Source of the DNA: Gammaproteobacteria bacterium | GTDB lineage: Bacteria; Pseudomonadota; Gammaproteobacteria; SZUA-152 | Assembly (NCBI GenBank): GCA_013151355.1 | Contig: JAADIL010000042.1 | Coordinates: 1-37,008, forward strand | Direction: 5' to 3' | Length of the DNA: 37,008 bases | Shown: one piece after another, positions 11,086 to 20,638 of the stretch | Layout of the letters: each line of letters opens with the position of its first letter | Numbering within the stretch: position 1 is the stretch's first letter | The notes under the pieces: model-generated | The model's input: the letters and a program-made list of their open reading frames with translations, nothing else | Told to the model about the DNA's origin: nothing | The model's database searches: none | Position numbers and translations under genes: made by a program

Positions 11086-11103
11086 AACAGGAAGCTTCCG
11101 AAT

Positions 11104-11373
11104 ATGACCCGTCGCCCTGTTACCATCATCAACAAACTTGGCCTGCACGCACGCGCTGCCGCCAAACTGGTGGCGCTCGCCAGTCAGTTTGGCAGTGAGA
11201 TCAAACTGGTTAAAAACACCACCGAGGTCAACGGCAAAAGTATTCTCGGGGTGATGATGCTGGCCGCCGCCAAAGGTACAAAGCTGGAATTGATTGCTGA
11301 TGGTGCGGATGAAATAAAGGCACTGGATGCACTGGAAGATCTTGTTGCACGCCGGTTTGATGAGGCCGAATAG
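11104..11373 (+). CDS. HPr family phosphocarrier protein
   Basis: Active-site INKLGLHARAAAKLV and regulatory-serine region GKSILGVMMLAA. Confidence 0.94.
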   Translation: MTRRPVTIINKLGLHARAAAKLVALASQFGSEIKLVKNTTEVNGKSILGVMMLAAAKGTKLELIADGADEIKALDALEDLVARRFDEAE

Positions 11374-11468
11374 CCCGCAGTTCCTTTTTTATGAACATGG
11401 TTCAGGGGGCAGGTTAAGGAACGTGCCCACCCCGCCTGACCGCCCCAACTCTTTCACCATAGGGTAGA

Positions 11469-12857
11469 ATGCCACCACGTTACCGGTGGACTGCCATGCC
11501 CAATTCAAACAAAGAACACGAACATCGCGCCCGACGATTGCAGGCATTCACGGATTTGCTCCGTGATGGCACGCTTGCCCGTGTGGAACGTGAGTTACAC
11601 GAATTGCATCCGGCGGAAATTGCGCATTTGCTGGAAGCTCTGCCGCATGAGCAGCGTGATGCTGTGTGGCAACTGGTTTCCGCCGAGCAGGAAGGTGATG
11701 TGTTGTTGCAGGTCAACGATGATGTGCGTGAGCGACTGATTCGTGACATGGACAACAGCGAGCTGCTGGCTGCTGCGGAAGGGCTGGAGACCGATGACCT
11801 CGCGGACATTCTCAACGATTTCCCCGATGCGGTAACCGATCAGGTGCTGGAGGCCATGGATGTTCAGCACCGCGAGCGACTGGAGGCGGTAATGTCTTAC
11901 CCGGAAGACACCGCTGGCGGGCTGATGAATACTGATACCATCACCGTGCGTGCAGACATCAGTCTTGATGTGGTGCTGCGTTACCTGCGGCGCATCGGCG
12001 AGATTCCGGAAATGACCGATCAGCTCATCGTCACCAATCGCGAAAACAGATACCTGGGACTGTTGCCGCTGACTGACTTGCTGATCAAAAACCCCGATAC
12101 CACTGTGGCAGAGCACATGGATCGCGAGCAGGAAGCCATTCTTGCCACTCTGCCTGAGCAAGAGGTCGCCAGTCTGTTTGAAAAACGTGATCTGGTGTCG
12201 GCACCGGTGGTAGACGAAAAAGGCAGGCTGCTGGGGCGTATCACTATCGATGATGTGGTGGACGTGATTCGCGACGAGGCCGAGCATTCGCTGATGAGCA
12301 TGGCGGGCCTCTCGGAAGAAGACGATATGTTTGCGCCGGTAGCGACCAGCTCACAACGCCGCGCCGTCTGGCTGGGAGTAAATCTGCTCACTGCACTGCT
12401 GGCCTCGTGGGTGATCGGTCAGTTCGACGCTACTCTGGAAAAAATGGTGGCGCTGGCCATCCTTATGCCCATTGTCGCCAGTATGGGCGGCATTGCTGGT
12501 AACCAGACCCTGACACTGGTCATTCGCGGCATGGCACTGGGGCAAATCAGCCGTTCCAATGCGCGTCGGTTGTTTAACAAAGAGCTGTTGGTGGGCGGGC
12601 TCAACGGGATAATTTGGGCGCTGATCGTCGGTGGCATTGTGACGGCCTGGTTTGGTGATGTTCAACTGGGCGGCATTATCGCCGCAGCGATGCTGATAAA
12701 CCTGATCGTCGCCGCCATGGCCGGGGCCACCATTCCGCTGGTGCTCAAACGCGCAGGCATTGATCCGGCGCTGGCAGGTGGCGTACTGCTCACCACGGTG
12801 ACAGATGTGATCGGTTTCCTGGCCTTTCTGGGGCTGGCAGCCTTGCTGTTGTATTGA
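11469..12857 (+). CDS. mgtE: Magnesium transporter MgtE (start may be 11496)
   Basis: MgtE N domain (LHPAEIAHLLEALP), CBS pair, transmembrane domain MPIVASMGGIAGNQTLTLVIRGMALGQI. Confidence 0.94.
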   Translation: MPPRYRWTAMPNSNKEHEHRARRLQAFTDLLRDGTLARVERELHELHPAEIAHLLEALPHEQRDAVWQLVSAEQEGDVLLQVNDDVRERLIRDMDNSELLAAAEGLETDDLADILNDFPDAVTDQVLEAMDVQHRERLEAVMSYPEDTAGGLMNTDTITVRADISLDVVLRYLRRIGEIPEMTDQLIVTNRENRYLGLLPLTDLLIKNPDTTVAEHMDREQEAILATLPEQEVASLFEKRDLVSAPVVDEKGRLLGRITIDDVVDVIRDEAEHSLMSMAGLSEEDDMFAPVATSSQRRAVWLGVNLLTALLASWVIGQFDATLEKMVALAILMPIVASMGGIAGNQTLTLVIRGMALGQISRSNARRLFNKELLVGGLNGIIWALIVGGIVTAWFGDVQLGGIIAAAMLINLIVAAMAGATIPLVLKRAGIDPALAGGVLLTTVTDVIGFLAFLGLAALLLY

Positions 12858-12975
12858 TGTTTATCGTTACCGGTAAGGAATGGAAATTAAATAACTGATG
12901 TTACGCACTCGTAGCTATAGGGTGGGCAAAAACACATGCCCACCCGCTGCCTGGCCATCAGGCTAAGCCGGCCAG

Positions 12976-13001
12976 GGTGGAACAAGCGTAGCGGTTCCAC
13001 C
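12976..13001 (+). repeat. Dispersed palindromic repeat GGTGGAACAAGCGTAGCGGTTCCACC, copy 1
   Basis: Same unit at 25815-25840; inverted relatives at 13184-13209 and 25679-25701. Confidence 0.9.
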
Positions 13002-13183
13002 AAACGGGAAAGGGACCTGTTCAAGGTTCGTTCAGTTATCGACATTGACTCGCCGTTTGCCAGTGAGTTGTGGTTGCATAAGGGCTTTTTTCTCCTGTTT
13101 CAGGCTATAGGGTTTTTGTTGCAGGGTGTGTTTTTGTCAGCGGTCGTGAACAGAGGCGATTTGTTGTTCCTTACCAGCAATCA

Positions 13184-13209
13184 GGTGGAACCGCTGCGCT
13201 TGTTCCACC
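13184..13209 (-). repeat. Dispersed palindromic repeat, copy 2 (inverted)
   Basis: GGTGGAACCGCTGCGCTTGTTCCACC; one mismatch versus the reverse complement of copy 1. Confidence 0.9.
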
Positions 13210-13294
13210 CTACAATCGGAGGCCTGCGTAACATCACTTAAATAACGTGTACACGTTATTTAATTTCCATTCCTGATTAATCCAGGTCAAACCA

Positions 13295-13735
13295 ATGCCC
13301 GCACCCGAAACACCCAAACTCACCGTCGATATTATTATCGAGCTTACTGACCAGCCCGGTCGGCCCATCCTGCTCATCGAGCGCAAAAACCCTTATGGCT
13401 GGGCGTTACCCGGCGGTTTTGTGGATGTGGGTGAAAGCCTGGAACAGGCTGCCGTACGAGAGGCTGCCGAAGAAATATCACTACCCGTAACACTCATTGT
13501 TTTGCTGGGGTGCTACTCCAGTCCTGATCGTGATCCGCGAGGTCACACCGTCAGCGCTGTGTACATTGCCGAGGCCAACGGTGAACCCTGTGCTGCGGAC
13601 GATGCTGCGAATGTGCAGATTTTTTTACCCGAGACTCTGCCCGGGATGCTGGCTTTTGACCATGCCCTGATCTTGACGGATTATCTGAATTATCGACAAA
13701 ACAACAAGCTGACACCGTTACGGAATCAGGATTAA
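13295..13735 (+). CDS. NUDIX hydrolase
   Basis: Nudix box [26 protein letters not shown]. Confidence 0.93.
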   Translation: MPAPETPKLTVDIIIELTDQPGRPILLIERKNPYGWALPGGFVDVGESLEQAAVREAAEEISLPVTLIVLLGCYSSPDRDPRGHTVSAVYIAEANGEPCAADDAANVQIFLPETLPGMLAFDHALILTDYLNYRQNNKLTPLRNQD

Positions 13736-13736
13736 A

Positions 13737-13968
13737 TGTGGATCAAGCGCTAAAAACACGCTACGTTTAAAAAATCACCGGGTATTTAACACAGAGAACG
13801 CAAAGCGATATCTTTGTCCGTTGTCCTCTCATCCTTTGCGCTCTCTGCATCTCCGCACCTTTGCGTTAGATTTTATGACACAGCAATTCGTAGCCGGAGG
13901 ATGGTCTGTTCTGCTGAATGTAAACCAATGATTTTATTCGCCTGAATATTTTTAGCCCTTAATGCACA
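13737..13968 (+). repeat. MITE-like element family B, copy 1 (degenerate)
   Basis: Ends TGTGGATCAAGCGCTAAAAA / TTTAGCCCTTAATGCACA; 27-nt core AAAAATCACCGGGTATTTAACACAGAG identical to 35741-35767. Confidence 0.7.
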
Positions 13969-14089
13969 TTTAAGTCACAAGTGCCCGGGAACCCGGCGCT
14001 GATCTAAAGCAGCCCCGGTACCTGCCGATAGCTCGACCAGTAAACAGACTTTTCAGTCTGTACCCGCGCTACCAGCAAGGATTGCCACC

Positions 14090-15298
14090 GTGTCTGACAT
14101 CTTCATTGCCCGCCAGCCCATCTACGATCGCAAGCTGTACGTATACGCTTACGAACTGCTCTATCGTTCCAGTGAAAAAAATCAGGCCGATATCGTCGAT
14201 GGTGATGACGCCACCTCCCAGGTGATGATCAACGCCCTGATGGAAATTGGTCTGCCCGAGCTGGTGGGGCAATCGCTGGCTTTTATCAATCTCACAGAGC
14301 GCTACATCATAGAAGGCCTGCCGCCTTCACTGGTGCAGGACAATGTAGTGCTGGAAGTGCTCGAAGACATTAAACCTGGCAAGGAAGTGATTGCGGGCCT
14401 GAAAAGGCTCAAGGCTTTGGGTTACACCATAGCTCTCGATGATTTTATTTATACCGAGAATAACCGCGCATTGATTGAATTTGCCGACATTATCAAAATT
14501 GACCTGACGACCCTGCCGGGGGGCGAACTGACCGAGCAAGTGAAAATACTTCGTCCCGAAGGCGCACGTTTGCTGGCAGAAAAAGTAGAAACCCCGGAAG
14601 ATTTTGAATACTGCAAGGCGCTGGGTTTTGATTATTTTCAGGGTTACTTTTTTTGTAAACCAAAGATTTTCAAAGGCGAGCACACGCCCACCAGTCGCAC
14701 GGCCATTATGCAACTGCTGACCAAATTGCAGGACCCCGAACTGGGCTTCAATGAATTACAGGCACTGGTGGTACAAGATGTTTCCCTGTCATACCGCATT
14801 TTGCGCTACATCAATTCCGCACATTTCAGTGTTGGGCAAAAAGTTGAATCCATGCAACAGGCCATCAGCCTGTTGGGACTCAACACCATCAAAACCTGGG
14901 TGACGATTCTGGCCATGTCCAGTGTTGATGACAAACCTTACGAGCTGATTCTCACCGCATTGATTCGTGCGCACATGTGCGAAAAACTGTCTGCCAATAC
15001 CTCGATATCTGCTGAAAATGCTTTTACTGTCGGCCTGTTTTCTGCTCTGGATGCTTTCATCGACAAACCGCTGGCGGAAATTCTCGTTACCTTGCCATTG
15101 TCCGATACGCTGCACCATGCGTTACTTGACAAAACTGGCGAGTTGGGACAGATGCTGTCGCTGGTGCTGAGCTATGAACGCGGTCAATGGAATAATTTGA
15201 GCACTGCACAATATGACAGCAGTACTTTGCGCACAGCCTACCTGGCGTCAATTCGCTGGGCGGGTGAAATCAGTGATTCACTGATCACCAAAAAATAG
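14090..15298 (+). CDS. EAL and HDOD domain signalling protein (YuxH-like)
   Basis: N-term FIARQPIYDRKLYVYAYELLYRSS, IALDDFIY, QGYFFCKP, then HDOD-like region VQDVSLSYRILRYINSAHFSVGQKVESMQQAISLLGLNTIKTWV; GTG start. Confidence 0.9.
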   Translation: MSDIFIARQPIYDRKLYVYAYELLYRSSEKNQADIVDGDDATSQVMINALMEIGLPELVGQSLAFINLTERYIIEGLPPSLVQDNVVLEVLEDIKPGKEVIAGLKRLKALGYTIALDDFIYTENNRALIEFADIIKIDLTTLPGGELTEQVKILRPEGARLLAEKVETPEDFEYCKALGFDYFQGYFFCKPKIFKGEHTPTSRTAIMQLLTKLQDPELGFNELQALVVQDVSLSYRILRYINSAHFSVGQKVESMQQAISLLGLNTIKTWVTILAMSSVDDKPYELILTALIRAHMCEKLSANTSISAENAFTVGLFSALDAFIDKPLAEILVTLPLSDTLHHALLDKTGELGQMLSLVLSYERGQWNNLSTAQYDSSTLRTAYLASIRWAGEISDSLITKK

Positions 15299-15320
15299 TG
15301 CAAGACGGGATGCACTCTGC

Positions 15321-17396
15321 CTATTTGTTCCCGTTGATTTTTGAACCGGTTTTCGTCAGCAATAAACAACCGCTGGCATCGGGTATACAGGACCAGCCGG
15401 GTGCGAGATAAGTGGTGGAGACGGTTTCGGTGATCAGCGCTGGTCCGACGATTTCGGCAGGCAGGTTTTCCCGTGCATAAACCGGCACCTTCGTTTCGAT
15501 ACCCGCCAGCGACACATGAACCATAGCCGATATTTCATGGACAGGTTTTGTGTCATGGACAGGCTGCAATGTCAGAGCCCGGGACGGGCTGTGTACTTTT
15601 ACGCGCAGGGTTACCAGTTCCACCGGCTGTTGCAGGCGGTGGCCGTACAACGCGGCATGTCGCTCATGAAATTGCTCAACTACACTGATCATCGCCTGTT
15701 CAATGGCATGGGTTTTGTTGTCCACCGATAATGCAACCGGCAAATTGATAACAAACGACTGCCCCCGGTAACGCAGATCCATGCTGGGTGACATTCTGAT
15801 ACTGTCTGCATCCACACCTTCTGTAACCAAAGCTTCACAACCACGTTTTGCCAATGTGGTTATGGCTTGCTGCACGTCACGCAGCAACAGTTCATCGGGC
15901 ATAACAGAAAGTCGCTGTTGCAATGTGTGGGACAGATAACGTGCCCGTGGTGCCACCAGCATGCCCAGTGCCGACAACACACCGGCATGGGCAGGCACCA
16001 GCGCCTGTGACATTTCCAGTGCCTCGGCCAGCGCACAAACGTGCAACCCTCCGGCACCACCAAAGGAGGTCAACGTCAATTGTGCCGCATCGACACCGCG
16101 TTGCACCGACATCACCCGCAAAGCGCGCGCCATATGCTCATTGGCTACGTCAATAATGCCTTGCGCCGTTTGTTCCAGGGAGAGATCGAGCGTTTTGGCC
16201 AGCGGTGCAATGGCCGTCCGTGCGGCATTTTCGTCCAGGGTCATGTGACCGCCGAGAAAGGCGTCGCTACGCAGACGACCCAACAGCAGGTTGGCATCGG
16301 TGACTGTAGCCTGCATATTGATTCCGGCAACGCCCCGCCCGTAACAGGCGGGCCCGGGATCGGCACCCGCAGATTCCGGCCCCACCTGCAACAGTCCGCC
16401 GCTGTCGATGCGTGCAATAGAACCGCCGCCCGCGCCAATGGTGTGCATGTCCACCATGGGTACGCCCACGGGCCAGGGGCCTATGCGGCCTTCCGTGGTG
16501 AGTGGCAAATCGCCAGTCTGTGCATTGTCCAGCAATGCCACATCAGTAGAAGTGCCGCCCATGTCAAAACTCAGCAAGCGCTGGCAGCCTGCAAGACCAC
16601 CCACATATTGCGCACCGGCCAGGCCACCCGCTGGTCCGGATAACAACATGTGGACGGCTTCTTCACCCGCCTGTGCAGCGTCGATGGTGCCACCCGCGCT
16701 TTGCATCACGGCCACTTGTGCCTGCGGAATACCCACACACAATCGTTGCAGATAGCCCTGTACCAGCGGGCCGACACTGGCATTGAGCCAAGTGGTGATA
16801 CCGCGCTCGTATTCACGGGGCTCGGGCAGGATGTGCGATGAGCGTGAGATAAACATACCATCTGGCACGATCTCGGCGATGCGTTTTTCAAAACGCTCGT
16901 CCAGCCAGGAAAACAGCAGATTGATGGCCACAGCTTGTGGCTTTAATGTTTCCAGTGCGCTGCGCAATGTGTGCAAACCGGATTCGGTGAGGTCTTCCAG
17001 CACACAACCATCGGCACCCAACCGTCCTCCGGTTTCCAGGCACAGTTCACGTGGCACAGGCGGAGCGACAGGGGCCGGATTGAGATTGTAGAGTTCGGCG
17101 CGTGCCTGGCGGCCGATGGTGAGCAGGTCACGCAGGCCAGTGTTGGTGATGAATGCAGTGCGCACGCCCTTGCCTTCGAGCACAGCATTGGTGGCGACGG
17201 TGGAGCCGTGCACCACCAGCAAATCGTCGCAATTATCCAGTTCCAACTCGCGAATACCTTGCAAGATCGCCTGTTCCGGTGCCTGCGGGGTAGATAATAC
17301 CTTGTGGACGCGCAAGTTTTGCTCTCCGATGGACCCATCGGGGAGCAATACAAAATCGGTGAAGGTGCCACCCGTGTCGATTCCTAAAAGTGGCAT
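15321..17396 (-). CDS. Hydantoinase/oxoprolinase A-type subunit (HyuA family)
   Basis: MPLLGIDTGGTFTDFVLLPDG..., LLSFDMGGTSTDVALLD, MVDMHTIGAGGGSIARID. Confidence 0.93.
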   Translation of the reverse strand: MPLLGIDTGGTFTDFVLLPDGSIGEQNLRVHKVLSTPQAPEQAILQGIRELELDNCDDLLVVHGSTVATNAVLEGKGVRTAFITNTGLRDLLTIGRQARAELYNLNPAPVAPPVPRELCLETGGRLGADGCVLEDLTESGLHTLRSALETLKPQAVAINLLFSWLDERFEKRIAEIVPDGMFISRSSHILPEPREYERGITTWLNASVGPLVQGYLQRLCVGIPQAQVAVMQSAGGTIDAAQAGEEAVHMLLSGPAGGLAGAQYVGGLAGCQRLLSFDMGGTSTDVALLDNAQTGDLPLTTEGRIGPWPVGVPMVDMHTIGAGGGSIARIDSGGLLQVGPESAGADPGPACYGRGVAGINMQATVTDANLLLGRLRSDAFLGGHMTLDENAARTAIAPLAKTLDLSLEQTAQGIIDVANEHMARALRVMSVQRGVDAAQLTLTSFGGAGGLHVCALAEALEMSQALVPAHAGVLSALGMLVAPRARYLSHTLQQRLSVMPDELLLRDVQQAITTLAKRGCEALVTEGVDADSIRMSPSMDLRYRGQSFVINLPVALSVDNKTHAIEQAMISVVEQFHERHAALYGHRLQQPVELVTLRVKVHSPSRALTLQPVHDTKPVHEISAMVHVSLAGIETKVPVYARENLPAEIVGPALITETVSTTYLAPGWSCIPDASGCLLLTKTGSKINGNK

Positions 17397-17407
17397 GTAT
17401 GGTGCTG

Positions 17408-18472
17408 TTATGTATCTGCAATGACGACGCAGTTGCGACCGGTGGCCTTGGCTGCGTAGAGTGCCTTGTCGGCACGTGCCAGCACGGCGTCAGTTGTTTC
17501 ACCAGGCTGTGCAGCGGCGACACCGAGACTGATGCTGGCCTGTATTTCCAGACCTTGCAGATTGATGGGCTGATTGGCCACATGCGCGCGGATACGTTCT
17601 GCAACATTTCTGGAGGTGGTGGGATTTGCGCCATTGAGCACCAGCAAAAATTCTTCGCCACCATAACGACCGACTTCATCAAAACCGCGCAAGGCAGAGC
17701 GAATCCGGTTCGACACTTCGGCAAGCACCTTGTCTCCGACCAGATGGCCATGGGTATCATTAACCTCTTTGAAATGGTCAATATCCGCCATGACGGCTAC
17801 TACCGGATGATGCTCTTGCCGGGGCTGTTGCAGCGCCCTTTCCAGCTCACCAATGATGGTTTTGCGGTTTGCCAGACCGGTAAGCGAGTCGGTGGCGGCG
17901 TCCATACGCAGGGTTTTCTGCTGGCGTTGTGCACGATCCAGTGATTCTTCCAGCGTTTTCACATGTGTGAGGTGATAGGTTTCAATGGCCAGCGACATGT
18001 CCAAAGCAATAACCTTGTGTACAAAGGTAGTGAGCTTGCGGGCATTACTGTGTTTGTCATCGATGTGCCGGAGGATCAGCTCAGCCAGGTAGCGGTAAGC
18101 GCACTGATACAGGCTCAGACTCAGGCCTACCCATACATGGGCCTGGCCCACCCGCAGGCGTGATTCAAAATAATCGGCCTGATCAAAGGTAATACCGAGA
18201 CTCAGCAGGTATCGTAACTGGGTTTGTTTGAGGCGCACCACCAGCTCATCATCCACCAGCAAAGTGCGTGCTTCCGCCAGGGTGGGCAGCCACTCATAAA
18301 AGGTGGTGACAATGGTCTCGGCATGAGGCTGAATGATGTCTTGCTGTAGCTGTGCGGCGATAGCATGATCGGCGGCATCGAGTTCCAGCCATTGCAGGCG
18401 CTCGGCAATTTTATTGGCATCAAAGCCGAATTTTTCACAATATGTCAAAGACATGAAGATACCGTGTGTCAC
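17408..18472 (-). CDS. Globin-coupled sensor diguanylate cyclase (GGDEF)
   Basis: N-terminal protoglobin-like region (RVGQAHVWVGLSLSLYQCAYRY) and C-terminal GGDEF with RYGGEEF and upstream RGFD I-site; start could be 18454. Confidence 0.87.
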   Translation of the reverse strand: MTHGIFMSLTYCEKFGFDANKIAERLQWLELDAADHAIAAQLQQDIIQPHAETIVTTFYEWLPTLAEARTLLVDDELVVRLKQTQLRYLLSLGITFDQADYFESRLRVGQAHVWVGLSLSLYQCAYRYLAELILRHIDDKHSNARKLTTFVHKVIALDMSLAIETYHLTHVKTLEESLDRAQRQQKTLRMDAATDSLTGLANRKTIIGELERALQQPRQEHHPVVAVMADIDHFKEVNDTHGHLVGDKVLAEVSNRIRSALRGFDEVGRYGGEEFLLVLNGANPTTSRNVAERIRAHVANQPINLQGLEIQASISLGVAAAQPGETTDAVLARADKALYAAKATGRNCVVIADT

Positions 18473-18866
18473 CTTGCTGAATGGTTATACTGAATCGTCG
18501 TTTATTCCGGTTTCATCCCCAATCAAACCCATGACTTCTTTTGGATAAGGATAACGGGCATTTGTCCGGAATAACACTCTTGTAGCGCATAAAGTATCAA
18601 CATTGTTACACATCCGATCCACCCTGCGGGCAAACAAACCGGCGATGCGTGATCCCTGTCGTAATACCCCTTTGGGAAACAGGCTGTAAAAGTTTCTTTG
18701 CCGACGCGTTTGGGGTCAATGTCTTCCACCCTGTATCTCGCAAGAATTTCTGCCACAGAGTTGAACGTCGCGGGCAAACATAAAATTCGCGTAAAAAATT
18801 GAGCGCTTGCCAGTGTTCTTCGGCATGATCGTGATCTCTGTGTGAAAGCGTGTATTATGCACAGAC

Positions 18867-19337
18867 ATGAAATCTGCTACGTATGTTAACCGTTTTTTTC
18901 TGCGACAAAAAACAGTGTTACGATCCCCGGGTATCCGGTCTCATTTGTTTCGTGCTATGGGTATATGGCTTGTGTTAATGGCAAGCGCCTGCGTAAACGT
19001 TCCTGTTGATACAGATCAACCATCGGCCGCCACAAGACTGGAGATACAACAGAAAATATTCCAACAGGCCAAAGCGCTGTTTCTCGACAAACAGTATACG
19101 CAAGCCGCCAATGCCCTGTTGTTATTGGCGCGGCAGGGACATGTCGGTGCGCAGTATACCATTGGCTACATGTACCACCACGGTTACGGCGTGCCACGTA
19201 ACGAAAAGGAATCCATCCGCTGGATTACCACGGCAGCTGCCCGTGGTTACCCGCAGGCTGAAGAGGCCCTGATAAAGATCAACGCCTCCCACGATCAGCG
19301 TGGTGTGCTGGCGGAACCGATCCAAACCTTGAAGTGA
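18867..19337 (+). CDS. Sel1-repeat (SLR) lipoprotein-like protein; start may be 18957
   Basis: Lipobox-like LMASAC after hydrophobic segment; SLR AQYTIGYMYHHGYGVPRNEKESIRWITTAAARGYPQAEEAL. Confidence 0.78.
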   Translation: MKSATYVNRFFLRQKTVLRSPGIRSHLFRAMGIWLVLMASACVNVPVDTDQPSAATRLEIQQKIFQQAKALFLDKQYTQAANALLLLARQGHVGAQYTIGYMYHHGYGVPRNEKESIRWITTAAARGYPQAEEALIKINASHDQRGVLAEPIQTLK

Positions 19338-19429
19338 TGAAAAACAGAACTGTCAGGCCCCGTCATGTTTTTATACCGGACCTTGAATGATGAGTTTTGG
19401 TGGTTTTTGACAAGGCAAAACGTACATTT

Positions 19430-20590
19430 CTAATCCGTCACAAACAAGGTTAATAAATCATCCAGAAACCGGCGACCCTTTTCTGTGGGCCGTATCTGTT
19501 TCAGTGTTCGTTCAAGCAAACCAGCTTCTTCAGCGGCACGCAGGGGAGCAGCAATCAACACAAGCTGCTGACCTGTATGAGCGGGAAATAACGCAGATTC
19601 AAAACCTTCATTTAAACGCAATGCGTTCATCATAAATTCCAGACCCACATCTTTGCGTGTTAAAACACGTTCACTCTGAATACCCTGTGCAGTACCTGCT
19701 GTGTTCATAAAAGCTTGCGGCTGACGCTGTTTGGCAAGACGGGTAATAGTCTGTTGTGCAGCATCAGTAATTTTTCCGTGGGCTCCCGCGCCTAACCCTA
19801 AATAGTCTCCGAACTGCCAATAATTCAGATTATGCGCACACTGGTATTTTTCTTTGGCGTAAGCCGATACTTCGTACTGCACATAACCAGCCTCGGCCAG
19901 TTGCTGTTGTCCAGCCTGTTGTATCTGCCAGGCCAGATCATTATCAGGCAGCGCGGGTGGCTGTGCATAGAATTGCGTATTGGGCTCAAGGGTGAGCTGG
20001 TAATAAGAGATATGTGTGGGCTCAAGATCGATGGCCGTGGCCACATCTTCAGCTGCCTGCGCTGGTGTCTGATTTGGCAGGGCAAACATCAGGTCGAGGT
20101 TAAAATTGTCGAAGCCAGCGGCATGCGCCATTTCTGCGGCACGAACAGCCTCACTACGACCATGAATACGACCAAGGACTTGCAACGCATCATCGTGAAA
20201 ACTCTGCACACCGATGGACAGGCGGTTGATACCCAGCGCCCGGTATTCACGAAATTTTTCCTGTTCTGCGGTGCCGGGGTTGGCTTCGAGGGTAATCTCG
20301 GCATCGGCATTAATGCTCAACCGCGCACGCAGGCCGGATAGCAGCTGATCCAGCGCTTCAGGAGAAAACAGGCTGGGGGTACCACCACCAATAAACACAC
20401 TCATTACCCGTCGCCCCCAGATACGCGGCAGGTCTTGTTCAAGATCTGCCAACAAGGCATTGATGTAAGCCGTTTCGGGTATCCCGTCTTTCAGTGCATG
20501 CGAATTAAAATCACAATACGGGCACTTGCGTACACACCACGGCAGGTGAATATACAGGGACAAAGGCGGCAGGGCGGTAAATTGAAACAC
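19430..20590 (-). CDS. hemW: Radical SAM heme chaperone HemW
   Basis: LYIHLPWCVRKCPYCDFNSHAL, VFIGGGTPSLFSPEALDQLL, ANPGTAEQEKF, RLSIGVQSF. Confidence 0.92.
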   Translation of the reverse strand: MFQFTALPPLSLYIHLPWCVRKCPYCDFNSHALKDGIPETAYINALLADLEQDLPRIWGRRVMSVFIGGGTPSLFSPEALDQLLSGLRARLSINADAEITLEANPGTAEQEKFREYRALGINRLSIGVQSFHDDALQVLGRIHGRSEAVRAAEMAHAAGFDNFNLDLMFALPNQTPAQAAEDVATAIDLEPTHISYYQLTLEPNTQFYAQPPALPDNDLAWQIQQAGQQQLAEAGYVQYEVSAYAKEKYQCAHNLNYWQFGDYLGLGAGAHGKITDAAQQTITRLAKQRQPQAFMNTAGTAQGIQSERVLTRKDVGLEFMMNALRLNEGFESALFPAHTGQQLVLIAAPLRAAEEAGLLERTLKQIRPTEKGRRFLDDLLTLFVTD

Positions 20591-20638
20591 AGGCGTTAAA
20601 TTCTCGGCAATCAGGGCATGCTATGTTATGGCCTGCTT

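Larger units (their letters stand above)
12876..13274. repeat. MITE-like 399-bp element with 20-bp perfect inverted ends and nested palindromes
   Basis: AGGAATGGAAATTAAATAAC at 12876-12895 and its reverse complement at 13255-13274; internal hairpins at 12976-13001 and 13184-13209. Confidence 0.7.

Noticed and set aside
12936-13241. 101-aa ORF after mgtE
   Set aside because: Lies entirely within the palindromic 12876-13274 repeat element; its GWNKRSGSTK segment is the translated repeat, so it is probably not a real protein.
13790-13870. CACAGAG/CTCTG short repeats considered as a CRISPR array
   Set aside because: Inverted, irregular and without regularly spaced identical direct repeats; better explained as a hairpin inside a MITE-like element.
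13969-14089. Upstream region of the EAL-HDOD gene considered as a c-di-GMP (GEMM) riboswitch
   Set aside because: Lacks the conserved GEMM core as far as I can recognise; only a 7-bp hairpin is present. A covariance-model (Infernal) search would be decisive.
18523-18777. 84-aa minus-strand ORF in the gap before the Sel1-repeat gene
   Set aside because: No family recognised and no supporting context; could be a remnant or structured RNA, but the evidence is insufficient to annotate it.
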